From: Deroplatys truncata
Taxonomy: Eukaryota; Arthropoda; Insecta; Mantodea; Mantidae
Reading direction: 5' to 3'
Length of the DNA: 64,000 nucleotides
Assembly: GCA_030765065.1 (NCBI GenBank)
Contig: CM060975.1
Span: 196,200,507-196,264,506 of the forward strand
The notes under the pieces were generated by a model. It was not told the origin of the DNA and searched no databases. It saw only the letters and a program-made list of their open reading frames with translations. The translations under genes and the position numbers were made by a program. Shown piece after piece: positions 23,121 through 35,412 of this stretch (within the stretch, counting starts at the first letter, position 1; every line of letters begins with the position of its first letter).

Positions 23121-24984
23121 GCATTACGAATCATTTACTTTTAAAACCCCACAAGTGACTAAAAGTTTCATTTCATTCAATATGTACAGCAAAATCTTCT
23201 TAAGTTCCTCCATTTTTTTAGCGCAGATTGGTAGCCTTGAGCTGTCAAAAGCTAGGTCTGTGACAGTTCAAATGGTAAATTGTCAGCACAAATACTTTTC
23301 TTAGAAACTTGAATGGTGAATACTTTTGCTAGTACAATGCTGTCAGTGAACCCTTTTAAGGACTTTATTTACCTTTTCTTTTTCATTGCAGTGAAAAAAT
23401 TAATTCATCTTCGAAATTTTAATATGTACATTTTTAATCCTTTGGTACATCCAACCATAAGATGAACCATACTGGTAGATAGCTTGTAAAATGTTCAGCA
23501 CCAAGCTTTGACGTTAACCACATCATTAGCTGTGACTGAATTTATCTTAATCTTAGATGGTGCATTCTCAATAATCTGTTATTTGTTCTATGGTGTAGAT
23601 ATGACCAATTTTGATCTTAGCTCTTTTAATAGTGCCAAATGCCCAATCACATAGCAGAAAAGAATGACCATGAATCAAATAAAACTGCCAAATTTTTTCG
23701 AAAAGGCCCGTATTAACTCGGCACTTAGAAAACTTACTAGCATATGATGTTTACTTTGTCCACCGCAATTATCACTAAAGAAATCAATGGCGAAGTTATC
23801 TTGTACTGGTATATCACGTAATGAAAGATTCATCATATAATTAAAAGCATAAACCAGCTACTGAATCCTCCTCCTCACATTTCTGTCTGATTTCTTTGAG
23901 TTTAGTATACACTTTTTTTCTGCGCCTGTTGTGTACCAGTAACTCAGCAACTGCATAACGTTTTGCTGCCTCTTTTAGTGGCAGACTTATAATCTTAACA
24001 TTAAAAGGTATGTATTGAAATTTAAAAAGCTATTTTTCCACAAAAAATTCAAAATTTGTATTTTGCTGTTTTATGAAACTACAGTCCTTCCTGTTTAAAA
24101 TTATGCAAGGTTTATTTAAATACTTTAATTCTTAAGTGGACTAAAATGGATTTAAAGGGTGCACTGTGCTACCGGATTTCAAAAAGGTGGGTGTGGCAGG
24201 ATATTTTGAATTACTTTGCCCCTCATTCCTGTGCTTTTTCTGATTCAAATCTACCTTCTTTAAGCTAGCATAGCTTGTGCAAACATTTCCTCATGCTTTC
24301 AACAAATGAAACTAAGAGCAAATGCCATAGAGATTGTATTTCAGGATTTATAGTGGCCTTAACATAACACTCCTTGGAGGTCATTTGTTTACAAATTTCA
24401 AGGCTGTTAACATTGTGTGAGTAATTGTGAGTTAAAGTGGATAACAAAACTATTTTTCCTTCACAGAAGAGGAAGTTTAATGGTAACAGACACACTCAAC
24501 AGCTCAATGACGGCAGTGAAAGTATTCAGACAGGGAAATATTGATAGACGATGAATACTGATAAACTCAGTGCTTCTCATTCTAAGATAGCGCTGACAGG
24601 TTGACAGTGCTGATTATGACAGTGATGGTATCAACATTTTAGTATTATTAAAGTATGTGATTTTATATAATTTTTAATAAAGAATGCCTTCAGCATTTTA
24701 AACTTTTCAATTAAGTGGTTTGTCATACTGAATAACATCTTAACTTTTAAACTCATCTTCTCAAGAAACCAAAATGTCCATGCTTTGCAATTTTCAAAGC
24801 AACAAAAGTTATACTAGAAATTGGACTAGAAACTTCATTCATACGTCAAATTAAAGCTTAAGGAACAGGCTCTTTTGTGAATTAGAACTTTTAAATTACA
24901 ATGCAAATCATCTCTACTATGAATTTTTAAAATAAATTTTCCCCAAATTTTGTTATGAATTCAACCAAAAAATTGAACTGTATA

Positions 24985-24990
24985 ATTACT

Positions 24991-25047
<57 letters not shown>
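24985..25047 (+). repeat. (ATC)n microsatellite
   Basis: About 20 ATC/CAT triplets, followed by GATTAGACCACTGGTGATC. It could be the 3' tail of a LINE or SINE, but no element body is recognisable upstream. Confidence 0.9.
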
Positions 25048-26206
25048 AATACAAACAGCGATTAGACCACTGGTGATCTGTTCCAACTACAAACTAAAGC
25101 TGCTCCATCATTACTATTCATGATATCCAAAATATTCTGCTTCACAAAATAAAGCTCACTTTAAGCTATAACTCAGTAAAAACAAAAACCAAAAAATACT
25201 TGAAATATCAATTTTTTTCAGTGCTAGAAGTTTTGTAAAAGTGGCATACCTTTTCCAGATTTTGAATTTTTTTATATGAAAATATTTTTATTTTAAATAT
25301 TATGATATATATTTTCCATAGCTAAACTTAGTTGCTTTAATCGTAAAAATTTCATAGACTGCTTATCAAAACTGCAGGGTTTCTTTCTGAGTAGATACTT
25401 CAGGGTTTCACACATTATACAAAAGTTGATTTGAGGCCTACTAAAACGTAGGTTAAATCTCTCTTTTAAAATCTTATAGTAGAAGCAGTAACTAACTCTG
25501 GATTCAGGGTGCTTGATTTTAAACTTGCATTGTTTTAATTGTTAATCACGTAAGTAGGTTATGTCCTTGTTTGAGTATTGAGAAGTTTTTTGAGGAATGT
25601 GGTCCTCAATGATTTGCATACTTCTCTGGTATAGTGGGCTGAACTGGAGCCTTTCCTCTCGTGTCTTTAGGCATTTCACGTAATTTCAGAAAGTTGCTCA
25701 GGGGTCACATTAAAAATGTTACAAGAAGCAAGCTTGTATAGCTGAAATGTGCTAAAACAAAGACAAGTCACACATAAGCAATGTATCACCATGTAATTTT
25801 ATATGATAATTAAATTTACAGTAGGGTTGCTCAAGTTGGTTGCTTCATTTTGTTTTGTGCAATGCTTAACTACTTTAGTAATGAGGCTTTGCAAATACAG
25901 GTCTTGGCCATTTTGGGGTTAGTATCCCAAAAGTTGGAAAAGATGCAATTCTTGCATTTCAGATATTCTTGCATAACATTTGTTATTGCACCTGTAAAAT
26001 ATCAACTTGGTTAGTTTTATTTTCAAGCACAGTGTTACAAGGTACACATGTTACAGTCAGTAATAAAATTATAAGCGAATAAGAACCCTCTACTATGGAT
26101 AGTGCTTTGATATGAATTCAATACAAAATTCACTATCTACTGAACAAAATGGAACATGATAATGTACCTAGGTATTCATGGTCTAGGCCTAGCACAGATG
26201 GGAAAT

Positions 26207-26208
<2 letters not shown>

Positions 26209-26239
<31 letters not shown>
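26209..26239 (+). repeat. A-run of about 30
   Basis: Uninterrupted poly(A). No SINE head or LINE body is visible immediately 5', so its origin is unclear. Confidence 0.9.
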
Positions 26240-26242
<3 letters not shown>

Positions 26243-27109
26243 TTAACCTGATCAAACCAATAGCAAGCAGTCATAACCTAGAAAGCTTTGTAAACAAGGA
26301 TTGCTGGGTCTACACAATTCTTTGATTAATTAAAAGATGTTCTTACAGCTCTAAAAACATTCATACTATTTACTTACTTGCAATCAGGTCCAATTTGAAC
26401 TTCAGGTTTAATAGTTCCTTTGTTGGATGTTAAGATTTCCCTTGTAACTTAGCCTTCTTTATAATGTTTCTTTGGTACATTTCATCATTCTTAACAACCC
26501 TTTTTCTTTTCTTATGCACTTCATTATCCTGATTAACAAGATTTTTATCGCTTGAACTAACCATCCATCTTCTAACAAAATACTCAAAACAGATAATAAT
26601 AGTAAGGTTAACACTTAATCAACAATAGACAGAACAGAACACTGATCTGGCTGGGACTGGATTCAGCTGTTGGTGTGTGACGGTGATGTCAGTTAGTGCG
26701 GCAGACTAGTGTATTTGAAAAACACCATATGCAATGCTAATTATGGGTTCCTTTACAATAAATGCATATTTCTTGTCCAAGTTTTAACATGTTACAGTCA
26801 TGTTAGGTATCGGATTTTTATATCAAAAGAAACATTAAGCTGGCAATCAAAATCTACAAAAAAAAAATGCATTTTGTAAAAAATATCTGTTTTGGTGTTT
26901 TTACAATAAACAATTCATATATAAAATCACCTAAGAGGTTTACGTTTACATCCTTTCCATTTAGCATATTACTATGATACTGTTGTACTTTTCATGTTAC
27001 TGATGCAATAGAAAGGAAGAGTTTTTGGCCTTATCTCCATTAGCAGAAAAAATTGAAATGCAAAAACAAACAAATAATTAATAAGGTCTTCCAGAAATTC
27101 ACTAAAATA

Positions 27110-27480
27110 TTCAAGTATATGGTATAACCCTAGCCCCAATCAACAAGCATTGCTTAAAAATATACCCAGGATCAACACAAAGGACAAAATTCCAGTGGAA
27201 AAAACTTCTGGTATTTATGAATTTTGATGTAAACATTGCAAGAAAATATACACAAAGAATACAAAGAGGAACATAGACACAAGGTTTAAAGAACACATGA
27301 GAAACATGAAATGTAAACAAATGGAGAATGCAGATTGAATTGAAAGGGAAACCAACTTTTAAAGCACCTTAGAAAACTGGTAGTACTCTCCATTTTGAAA
27401 AAATATTTTTCAGACATAAAAATAAACAAATGTACTAAATTTTGATAACCCATATGAATATGATCTCATTGTACAGTACA
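27110..27480 (+). pseudogene. Penelope-like element, GIY-YIG endonuclease remnant (plus strand)
   Basis: With frame shifts the plus strand reads IPVEKTSGIYEF, CKHCKKIYTKNTKRNIDTRF, KEHMRNMKCKQMENAD. This matches the GIY...YIG/YTK...KR-N-x2-T-R...H pattern of the Penelope-like element endonuclease, which nicks target DNA for retrotransposition. The YIG motif reads YTK. Only the C-terminal region remains. Confidence 0.75.
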
Positions 27481-27837
27481 TACGGCCAGGAAATGTCATC
27501 TACAAGACATAAGAGGAAGTATGGCAGCGAGTCTAGGCTGATTGAGACAACAGTTTCTGACGCATGTTTCAATAGGTCCTGGTGTAGTAAGTGAGGCTAG
27601 AGTAATAAATATCTCAACTTGTGCACATACATGTTAATTAACAATAGCTGAAATAAATGAAAAAATACTATCCCAAAACCAAATACTGATCGTGCCGCTG
27701 CTGTTATAAATTTAGAATTAGGTGCCTTAACTCCTCATTCAGTCCATGAATCATTTTCTGATTAAGCATTGTATATAATATAATGCCAAAGTACAATACA
27801 TAATGTTACATGTGACAAATTGAATGTGCATCCCTAC

Positions 27838-27927
27838 CTGTGCAAGCGTATTAGATCTTGTTACTTCTTGCAAGTCAACCAGATCTTCAAGTTTGTCCTT
27901 TATAGCCTCGACTGCTTCAGCCAATTC
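27838..27927 (-). CDS. Candidate exon 3 of the coiled-coil/ankyrin gene
   Basis: A 90-bp open exon between acceptor AATAATTTTCAG and donor CAG/GTAGGG, phase 0 on both sides. It encodes 30 residues (ELAEAVEAIKDKLEDLVDLQ, then EVTRSNTLAQ). Leu, Ile and Val spacing fits a short amphipathic coiled coil, and there is no Cys. Codons and hydrophobic periodicity look protein-coding, unlike the surrounding AT-rich intron. By position it would join the exon at 46,882-47,070 to the one at 18,033-18,083. I do not recognise the family from this segment. Confidence 0.65.
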
Positions 27928-28089
27928 CTGAAAATTATTTTAGCAATTTTTCTGCAAGATGAATTATGTATGGGTACTTTACAATTCAAAAAGAATCTAA
28001 TATTCAATTTATGAGCAGTTATTTTGAAATATTTTCACTAATGTAAAATAAAATGTTATTCTTAATAATAACAGTGTTTGTGCATTATA

Positions 28090-28135
28090 TTGGCTGACTT
28101 CTGCACCATGTTGTAGACTACTCAGTGTTATCCAG
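28090..28135 (-). repeat. Short dispersed module shared with 42,790-42,845
   Basis: Its reverse complement (GGTGTCCCCTGGATAACACT followed by AGTAGTCTACAAC) matches GGTGTTCCCTGGGTAACACT and ATGGACTACAAC near 42,810-42,840. Origin unknown, perhaps a SINE or LINE 3' region. Confidence 0.6.
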
Positions 28136-28279
28136 GGGACACCATGAGGAGACAGGCTACTTTAACCCCTTGTGGACTAGATAAACTAAAAAAATGTCAA
28201 AATAAATATAGAACAAAAATATCAATATAATAATCAAAAAGAAATTACTAACAAAAATTACTCCAACATAAAAGAAATA

Positions 28280-28560
28280 GTACAAAAAATAAAAAATGCC
28301 CCAAGGAAAGAAGCCGTTGCTCACTTCAGATTAGCCACTGGACACGAGTGTCTGGCAGAGCATATACATAGGTTTGGTTTTATGAATGACAAAGCATGTA
28401 AGATTTGCAATGCTGACAAGATTTTAAATGGAGAACACCTACTAGAATGCCCAGAATTGAGGAAAGCTCTACCAGATGGGAAGATACACAATTTATATTG
28501 GTTAGCAAGGGAAAAATTGATGGATCAAAATCCTGCACATTAGATCAACAACAACATAAT
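28280..28560 (+). pseudogene. Non-LTR retrotransposon C-terminal fragment with CAA tail
   Basis: The plus strand reads KEAVAHFRLATGHECLAEHI, then CKICNADKILNGEHLLEC, IHNLYWLAREKLMDQNPAH and a stop. A short ATCAACAACAACATAATAAC tail follows. It is the same family as the minus-strand fragment at 21,205-21,800, but more diverged. Only the zinc-knuckle tail is left. Confidence 0.8.
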
Positions 28561-29307
28561 AACAGTATTCTTACTTATTCTTACATCAAGTTAGAATCAG
28601 TAGTAGCTCATGAGTATACATTTTGGTGTCCACAAAATTTTAGATTCAGAAAGCTCTGAAAATGTGAAATACCAGCTGAACAAATTGATTATGAACAAAT
28701 TGTTACAACTGCAGCCGCCCCAAACAACAAAAATATGATGATGAATAATCATAGTGCATAAGTAGTCTGATGAAAGAGGTCATTTTTGTTTCTGCTTGTT
28801 ATGTACATAATTAAGTACAGCATTTTAAGTCAAAAACAAAGTAATGTGTAAATTAAATATGCAGTTGATAGTTGGATGGTCTGGAATAACCAGTAGAAGA
28901 TTCCATACTGGTGCAGGTTACCTACTTCTGTTACAGTATTTTACCAATGGTATTAACGTAAAATTGTAATGATAGTGTGGAAACAGCATGGGAGAAGCTT
29001 CGTGCATGTCTTCAAATATGCACCATTCATATGTATTTGATCCATAAGATCATTATGTCATACCACTTGCACATGTGCAAAAGCTCCTTAATCTGTGCTA
29101 GCGATCCTGTTGCCACATTTCGTCAAGTTTAGAGGAGTAGCGCGATAAACTTAAACACTGTAGATTTTAAATTGTACTTCATATATGTTACATTTAATAG
29201 CATTCAAAGAAGCTATAACCAATAGTAGTAAAATGTTTAAAAATTGAGTCAACATTTAAAAACACATTAAATTCTCCACTTACATGTCAAAGTTTAAAAA
29301 AGACTAG

Positions 29308-29340
29308 TTTCTGGGAGTATCCTCCCTATCATCAGTTTCT
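29308..29340 (-). ncRNA. Hammerhead-like core 3' of a Penelope-like coding relic
   Basis: On the minus strand CTGATGA (29,335-29,329) is followed by a strong stem, GGGAG-GATA-CUCCC, and then GAAAC (29,311-29,307). The CUGANGA, stem II and GAAA core is that of hammerhead ribozymes, reported in Penelope-like elements. It lies about 60 bases past the GIY-YIG coding end. A paired cleavage-site strand was not found, so activity is doubtful. Confidence 0.45.
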
Positions 29341-29397
29341 TGGTCAACTGTCATCTACCTTCTCCTTTAACCAGATAATGTCATCTACAGCGGGAAT

Positions 29398-30460
29398 TCA
29401 AAATTCATGTTTTGTGATAAAAATATTCTCCCAAGTACGAAATTTGAAAGATTTCTTTACATATTTTAACAATTTAATTCCTGGTTCAATGTCATGTATT
29501 TCCATCCAAAAATGATAAGCTATGGCTGATTTGCCAATATATTGGTATTTTAAATTTCTCATATGTCCTTTCTTTCTGGTATCCAAATTTCTCTTTGTTT
29601 TCTTAGTGTATATCTGTTTACAGTCCTGACAATTCATTCAAATCTCAGATAGTTTTATTCCCAGTGTACTATTTTTAAAAGATGATTTAATAAATTCCTG
29701 GTATTTTTGTTTTTGGTACTAAATTAATGTTCAATTCTTTGAAGAATTTTTTTTAATTTCCAAAATATTATGGGTGAAACGTGAATTTACAGTATTTTGG
29801 TGTTGATTCCTTTAATGTTTCCAAAGTTATGATTTCCTTTTGTCTTTTTTTTCCTTTTATGTTTGTTAATGAACTTATGAAACTAGGATCCAACTTGTTC
29901 AGCTTTGCTACCTGGTGTGTATATATATATATATATATTCATGTCCATATTTCATTTCTGTCAACGGGATATTAATTAGTTTATGAACCAAACTATGAAA
30001 AATAGCTTATTGATGTGGTTTTGGATTGAATTAATTGCATTTTATGTCATTCTCCACATGTGCTGGTTTTCTATAGACCCTGAATTCTCCTCTCAATTCT
30101 TCTCATAATTCTTAAATTAAACAGTAAGCATCCTTGTGCTTCTATTTCAACCATAAATTTTATTGAATTCTCCTAAAATTCAACAATTTCGCCACATCTT
30201 CCATTAATTTTTTGGAACAATTGCAAAAATGTCATCAACATACCTATACCAACAATGGAACATATGAGAAAGCTTTAGTTATTTGGATTTCAAAGTTACC
30301 CATAAAAAGATTAGCCAGAAATGGTGACAGAGCATTATCCATAGCCAAGCCTGCAATTTGTTGGTAAAATTTATTCTCAAACACAAAGCTATTCTGTTCC
30401 ATACAGAAACTGAACAGTTATATATATTCAGCAATTAGTTCCATGTTTCTATTGCTTTTG
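29398..30460 (-). pseudogene. Penelope-like element: reverse transcriptase and GIY-YIG relic
   Basis: Minus strand, N to C: FVFENKFYQQIAGLAMDNAL then SPFLANLFMGNFE (RT motif; the family has GLAMGSPLSP). A disrupted W-x-YVDDIF-A region and a linker with FFKELNINLVPKTKIPGIY follow. The endonuclease domain has C-QDCKQIYTKKTKRNLDTRK and SAIAYHFWMEIHD, to a stop at 29,398. The YVDD motif is broken by stops. The element is inactive and probably 5'-truncated; its upstream limit could extend toward the Tc1-like insertion at 30,765. Confidence 0.8.
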
Positions 30461-30764
30461 CATAGCCAATGTTACTACTTAATTATTTATATAAATCTGC
30501 AAGGTGTCAAAGTTAGGTTGTTCACGTGCTCTTAGACAACAGCACATGAACATGCTCTTATTCGCTAGTGGTTTGAATGTTGAGTTAAGTGCTGCTTCAC
30601 GAATAAAAAATCTGTTGTGCAGCTATCACACAACTTTCTCTATCAGCAATATTTTCTTTATTTTCATAGTTCTATTAATTAGTCATACAAAGGCTTATTG
30701 CTATACACTTCCTGTTAATTCTGACAAATATTTGCCAGAAATGATTTCAATAATTGTAGTTATA

Positions 30765-32103
30765 CAGTCCCATGCAAATTAATCAGAACAAGGTAAATTT
30801 TGCTGCATTTTCCCAAACAATTGTCAGCACTGTGCTTATAATGAAATCAAATGTTCTCTGGCCATTGTTGTTTGTTGTTTCACATGCCAATTGTTGTGAG
30901 GCAGTTGGTTTTCATCAATTATTGTGTGGCAGTTGCTTTTCAGTTCAAATGTGCATTTATTTGGATGTGGTGGAATTTTATAGTTCTTTTCTAATATTTG
31001 TAAGTTTCGGTCTTCGATGGATACAACTCCCAGGAAGTGAAGTGCAATTCTCGCATTAACACAAAATACTTCTATGAAGCAAAGAGAGATAGCTACAAAG
31101 ATCAGTGTTGGTGTAGCCACTGTACATAGAATTATTCATCAGTACAAAGAGACTGGCTCCATTATACCAAAGCAAAAGGGGAAATGTGGTAGGAAAAAGA
31201 AAACTTCGACTGATGACCGCTTTCTCCTTAGGAAAAGCAAAACCCTAGACTTACCGCTGTGGATTTGGCTTGCAACCTGAGGGACAGAAGAGTGAATCTA
31301 GATGCATCTAATGTCTGTAGTAGACTTTTAGCAGTTTGAAGAAAAGCCTGAAAACCTGTGAAGAAACAACTTCATACACAAGCAATGCATAAGAAATGCC
31401 TCTTATGGACACATGCTCATCAGAATTGGACACTGCAAGACTGGAAAAAAGTTCTTTACTCTGATGAGAAAAGAAAGTTCTTTTTTTTTTCAGAGGGTTC
31501 AGTATGTGAGCCAAGTAAATAATGAACCTGCAAATTTAGCACATTTTCAACAGACTGTAAAACACCCTGAGAAGAAAATGTCTTGGGGCTGTTTCACCTA
31601 TGAAGAACTAGGACCTTTAATTCCAGTTGAAGACATGATGAAAAGTTATCAGTACATCACAGTACTGGTGAGAGATGTTTGTGAACTTCAGAAAAGGTTT
31701 CCAGAATTTTTCAGCAAGATATAGCTACCTGCCACACTTCCAAGAAAGTGAAGAAATTGTTCAAAGATAACAATGTTCGTGAGCATGACTGGCCAAGGAA
31801 CTTGCCTGACATTAACCCCATAGAAAATTTGTGGACTATTTGCAAAAAGAGACTTGCAATTGACTGTTCCAAAAAAGAACGTTTGATATTGGCTTTAATT
31901 CAAGTGTGGTTTCATGATGATCTCAAAAATGTTTGTTCCAGTCTTGTGAAGTCAATGCCTGATCATATAATGGAACTTATAAAACATAAAGAGGACATCT
32001 TAAGTATTAGGAAATGCAAACTGGAAGTAATTTATGATTAAATTCATAAAAGCATGTAAAATGTTGTGTTATTCTTCTGTTGCAAATAATTCGCACGGGA
32101 CTG
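30765..32103 (+). mobile_element. Tc1-like element with both ends and TA duplication
   Basis: The left end CAGTCCCATGCAAATTAATC and the right end (inverse of GATTA/AATAATTCGCACGGGACTG) are inverted, each flanked by TA (30,763-30,764 and 32,104-32,105). Length 1,339 bp fits a full Tc1 element. It contains one degenerate transposase gene. Confidence 0.9.
31074..32041 (+). pseudogene. Tc1-like transposase, disrupted
   Basis: The helix-turn-helix reads MKQREIATKISVGVATVHRI then IHQYKETGSIIPKQKGKCGR. The middle block has KMSWGCFTYEELGPLIPVE (the family's WG-F...G-L). The C-terminal block has HDWPRNLPDINPIENLWTIC, in which the catalytic Glu is IEN-L-W, ending at LEVIYD and a stop. The three blocks lie in different frames and the first catalytic Asp region is scrambled. 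It cannot produce an active transposase, although the C-terminal 97 codons are intact. Confidence 0.85.
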
Positions 32104-32109
32104 TACAAA

Positions 32110-33560
32110 TAGAGACACTAAGCGGTAATAGTCTACTGTTCAAAAGCAAGTTGATTATGTAAGCATTGATATTGTATATTCTTGACATATGCAACAAAAA
32201 ATGAACATAATTTTCAAAACCATATTTGTTGAAATATTGCAAAATCCATTTTAGACAAACTGTGTATTCTAACTCATTCTGGTTGTTCTGTTGAAACCTT
32301 TTGTCCATCTCTTATTGCTTTTCATTGATGGAAAGTCAGATGCATGGATGGAGATGGATGGATGGAAACTGATAGAGGCAGCTGGCCAGATGAAGTAGAT
32401 GAAGAGTTTTTCCACCTAATATTTTCTGCTTACACAATTTCTTAATTTGCTTTAAATGGAGCATTTAATAAAAAAATGAAACTTGTCAATAGTTGTGAAA
32501 TGTTTAGTCCAGTGGTGTAGAGGTTAAAGTTATCAACATTCTCTTCTTTTGTATCCTGACTTCGAAGGCAAACTTGGGACCTCTGAGGGGAGGGAAGGCC
32601 ACAATAACACAACCTTCCAGCAAGAGAAATATTTTTCACTTTAGGTTCAGTGTTTCTTTTTTTTGGGAAGATTGTCAAGGTAGCACGATGTCATTATTGC
32701 ATGTCTAGCAATGGAAGCGAAGAACTTCTGTCTTGACACTGAAGTATTTCTTTTGCACCCTCATGTAGCAGTTTTTGGGTAGTAACATATGAGCCTTAGT
32801 CAAATACTTAGTGAGTACATAGGTGTGAGCATGTGAACACAGAATACAAGTCAATTTGTGTTTTTTTTCCTTCAGTTTTGTTTGTTTATGTTTCCAACAA
32901 AATAAACTGTCATGTGTTGGTAAGTGGTTAGTAAGTAGTGTGAGCACGTGAACATTGAATACAAATAAATGTAACTTTTATTTTTTTTAAAACATTTCTG
33001 ATGAAATATGATGTGTGTATTTTGTTAGGAATTCCTTTTAATAGCTGGAATGATCAGGAACAAAAAGACCTTTAATTATTTGGTGGCTAATTAGTACATT
33101 ATAAACTTGCATAAAGAAATTAAAAGCATCAGGAAGCTATACAATATGAAATTTAAAGATTTTTGGTTTTCTGAATTGTGTTGGTTGTATGTCTTCAAAT
33201 AATACATAGCCTTGTTTCCTTGAGAGATAGTAGGATTGACAATCTAAAGAAGCAGGGTGAGCAATATCGATAGTTATTTAATTATTAGCATGCACTTATT
33301 TTGGTACAGTATTTTTCTGCTGTTTTCTACACCACAAGCTACCACTGGAAGTAGACATGCATGCAGGCAAGCAGTTTATTACCATATGTATTATATATGT
33401 GTATACATTTTCATCAAATTCTAATTGTAAAATAATTAGTTATAATTGTATTAATACAAATTTAAAATGATGATGAATCAGCGGCCTAAGAGTACGTATA
33501 TATAGAGAGAGTAAAAATTAATCAAAAAGATGTATTGGTGAATAAAACTGAATAAAACAT
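32110..33560. other. No gene recognised
   Basis: AT-rich, with a GATG-repeat patch at 32,340-32,375. At 32,505-32,600 there is a possible SINE head: TAGTCCAGTGGTGTAGAGG is A-box-like but the B box is degenerate. A 79-codon minus-strand ORF at 32,069-32,308 has no recognised domain. Confidence 0.4.
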
Positions 33561-33600
33561 ATGATTTAAATGTAAAGTTTTAATCTTTTTCTGAAGCAAT

Positions 33601-35110
33601 TTACTCAGAGATTTTGATATCCTCAGGAAGTTTATTATATAAATTTACACATTTATGGAAAGGAAAATTTAAACATCTGGCTAATCTGTGTTGTTGGAGA
33701 TGAACTGCTGTTGATATTCTTGTACTGTAGGAATGATAATCACTAAGATTAAACACATTTTTGTTTTTAGGCACAAATGAAATGGTCTTTAAAATATAAA
33801 AATACACAGTAGAGGTAGAATTTGAAAACGGTGATTTGCTTGGAGTATGTTGATGGATTTATTTAATTATTCTTATAATTCTCTTTTGTAATTTAAACAC
33901 TTTTAAATAGTTGTTTTAAGATCTCCAGAAGGGAAACCTGTTTGCCAATACAGAATTTGGGAATACACTTAGCCAAAATATACTGCTTTTAAGACATCTG
34001 TGTTGCACATTTTTATCAAGTAGCCTTACAGCATGACTTAATTTTCAGACAGAAAAGTTTATATAGTTTGTGCAACAAAGCTGGAAGTCGAATACTATCC
34101 CTGAAAGATCATTTGATTCTCACAGAGCATTACAAATTGAAATTTGACTGTTTATGAACTCCTAATTGTTGACTGAATTTGAGAGATAGTTTTGTATATA
34201 TGTATATAAAATGTTTATAATTTATTGCTTATTTATTTCTGCAGTTCCAAGATGATGCCATCTATTTCAATTGCATAATTCTTTCTTTACTGCATATGAA
34301 AATAAGGCTTGTATTATCCATAAACAGAGTGCTGCTTGCAAGAGATACATGAGAAGGAAATCATAGATGTAAAAAAAAAAAAAAAAACCAGAACTTGTCC
34401 TATATAGATCCCTTGGGAACATTGTCATCCTTCCATGGTCTAGGAGTACCATGCTAGCCTCTACTTCCGAGGTTGCAGATTCAAACCCAGTGGAGGGTGA
34501 TGGTTTTTTTTGGGCATAAAAATCCTTAGCATTGGTTCCTTTGGAAGGGAAGTAAAGCTGGTAGTCCCATGTCATGGATTTACGGCACATAAAAGAACCT
34601 CAAGCCTGATAAAGAGGCCTCTGAGCAAAATTTCCAGTCTTTCACGCCCATTATATAGGTAAAGTGGATGCTAAGAACCATAGCAGTTAAAGAGCTTCCA
34701 TATATAAAAACCTCAATTTTCTTGGAAACACCAGATTTTATAGCAGCAGGATTTGAATATGGTTCATCTAATTAAGAAATTTGATACCTGCATTCAAAGG
34801 AATCAAACCATTGCTCTGACACCATATGCATCTAATTTATCAAATTATTATGATCAGTCAAAAGCTTTAGTTAAATCTAAAATGGACCTGCTATGTATTC
34901 TTTTGTTTTTGTCGTTTGCTTTAAAGATATTCTCCATGAAAGAGAAAACTGCTCTATTGACTAGTTTATTTTTTCTGAATCTAAATTCAGCAACTCATGT
35001 AATTTTATTTTTCTAAGGACACTATTCTATTGAACATAATTTTCTCTAAGATTTTTGAAGAAGAAAATAATAAGGAAATTGGTCTATAATTTTGTAATTA
35101 ATTGTCACAT
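33601..35110 (-). pseudogene. CR1/Jockey-like LINE reverse transcriptase, interrupted by a SINE
   Basis: Minus strand, N to C: degraded NYRPIS-type block (35,110-35,000), then FRKNKLVNRAVFSFMENIFK, SILDLTKAFD and LDAYGVRAM. After the SINE come NVPKGSI (family G-x-PQGSILGP) and an FxDD-like LFMDNTSLIF with the catalytic pair changed. The C-terminal block reads HSYSTRISTAVHLQQHRLAR, CVNLYNKLPEDIKISE, ending at 33,601. Stops and frame breaks throughout. A CATCATCAT tail lies near 33,470. These motifs are standard for CR1/Jockey-group reverse transcriptases; the exact clade is open. Confidence 0.8.
34430..34720 (+). mobile_element. tRNA-derived SINE, older copy
   Basis: Homologous to 15,577-15,862: GATTCAAACCCAGTGGAGGG, AAAAATCCTTAGCATTGG, GGAAGGGAAGTAAAGC and TTTACGGCACATAAAAGA. 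The A box region is eroded. It splits the LINE relic. Confidence 0.85.
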
Positions 35111-35412
35111 TCTATAATGTTCTTACTTAGCTATTTTAAATGTTTTAAAAGCAGCCATTTGCAATCAGGGCACTGCAATTATCAGCAGGTGATGTCACAA
35201 GTTTTTATTATTAATGCTTTTTCATTGTTTCCTCTTCACTGACCAGGTATAAAATATTGTGGTGTGTTTATAGAAATGTTTCTAGCTGGTTTGAAGGACA
35301 GTATACCTATTGATTATATAAGATTTTAGCTATATTAGTAAAATGTTTATTATGAATATGGAAGATTCTCAATTTTTGAAGATTTAGAAGCTTGTAACAG
35401 TGATGTGTCATA

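Larger units (their letters stand above)
23400..26564 (-). pseudogene. Degenerate multi-exon transposase-like gene
   Basis: The first exon starts near 26,564 (MVSSSDKNLVNQDNE, KKRKRVVKNDEMYQRNI) and is basic. It ends at a consensus donor at 26,378/26,377. The second exon opens at 25,991 after TTGATATTTTACAG. Splicing would create a C-K-C-N-N-K-C cluster followed by YARISEMQ. Later blocks: YSNKDITYLRD, RVSYCFYYKILKERFNLRFS with a C-x2-C, KEAAKRYAVAELLVHNRR, then FFSDNCGGQSKHHM and GHSFLLCDWAFGTIKRAKIK. The SDNCGGQ and GHSF-CD motifs recur in a large arthropod repeat-protein family with a plausible DDE-type core, which I cannot name with certainty. Frameshifts, stops and a deletion before SDNCGGQ make it inactive. 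Exon borders after the second are not resolved. Confidence 0.65.

Noticed and set aside
24985..25047. CRISPR-like short repeat array
   Set aside because: It is a plain triplet microsatellite with no spacers; the sequence is eukaryotic.
32069..32308. 79-codon minus-strand ORF as a gene
   Set aside because: No domain, no splice or promoter support; it starts inside the terminal repeat of the Tc1-like element.
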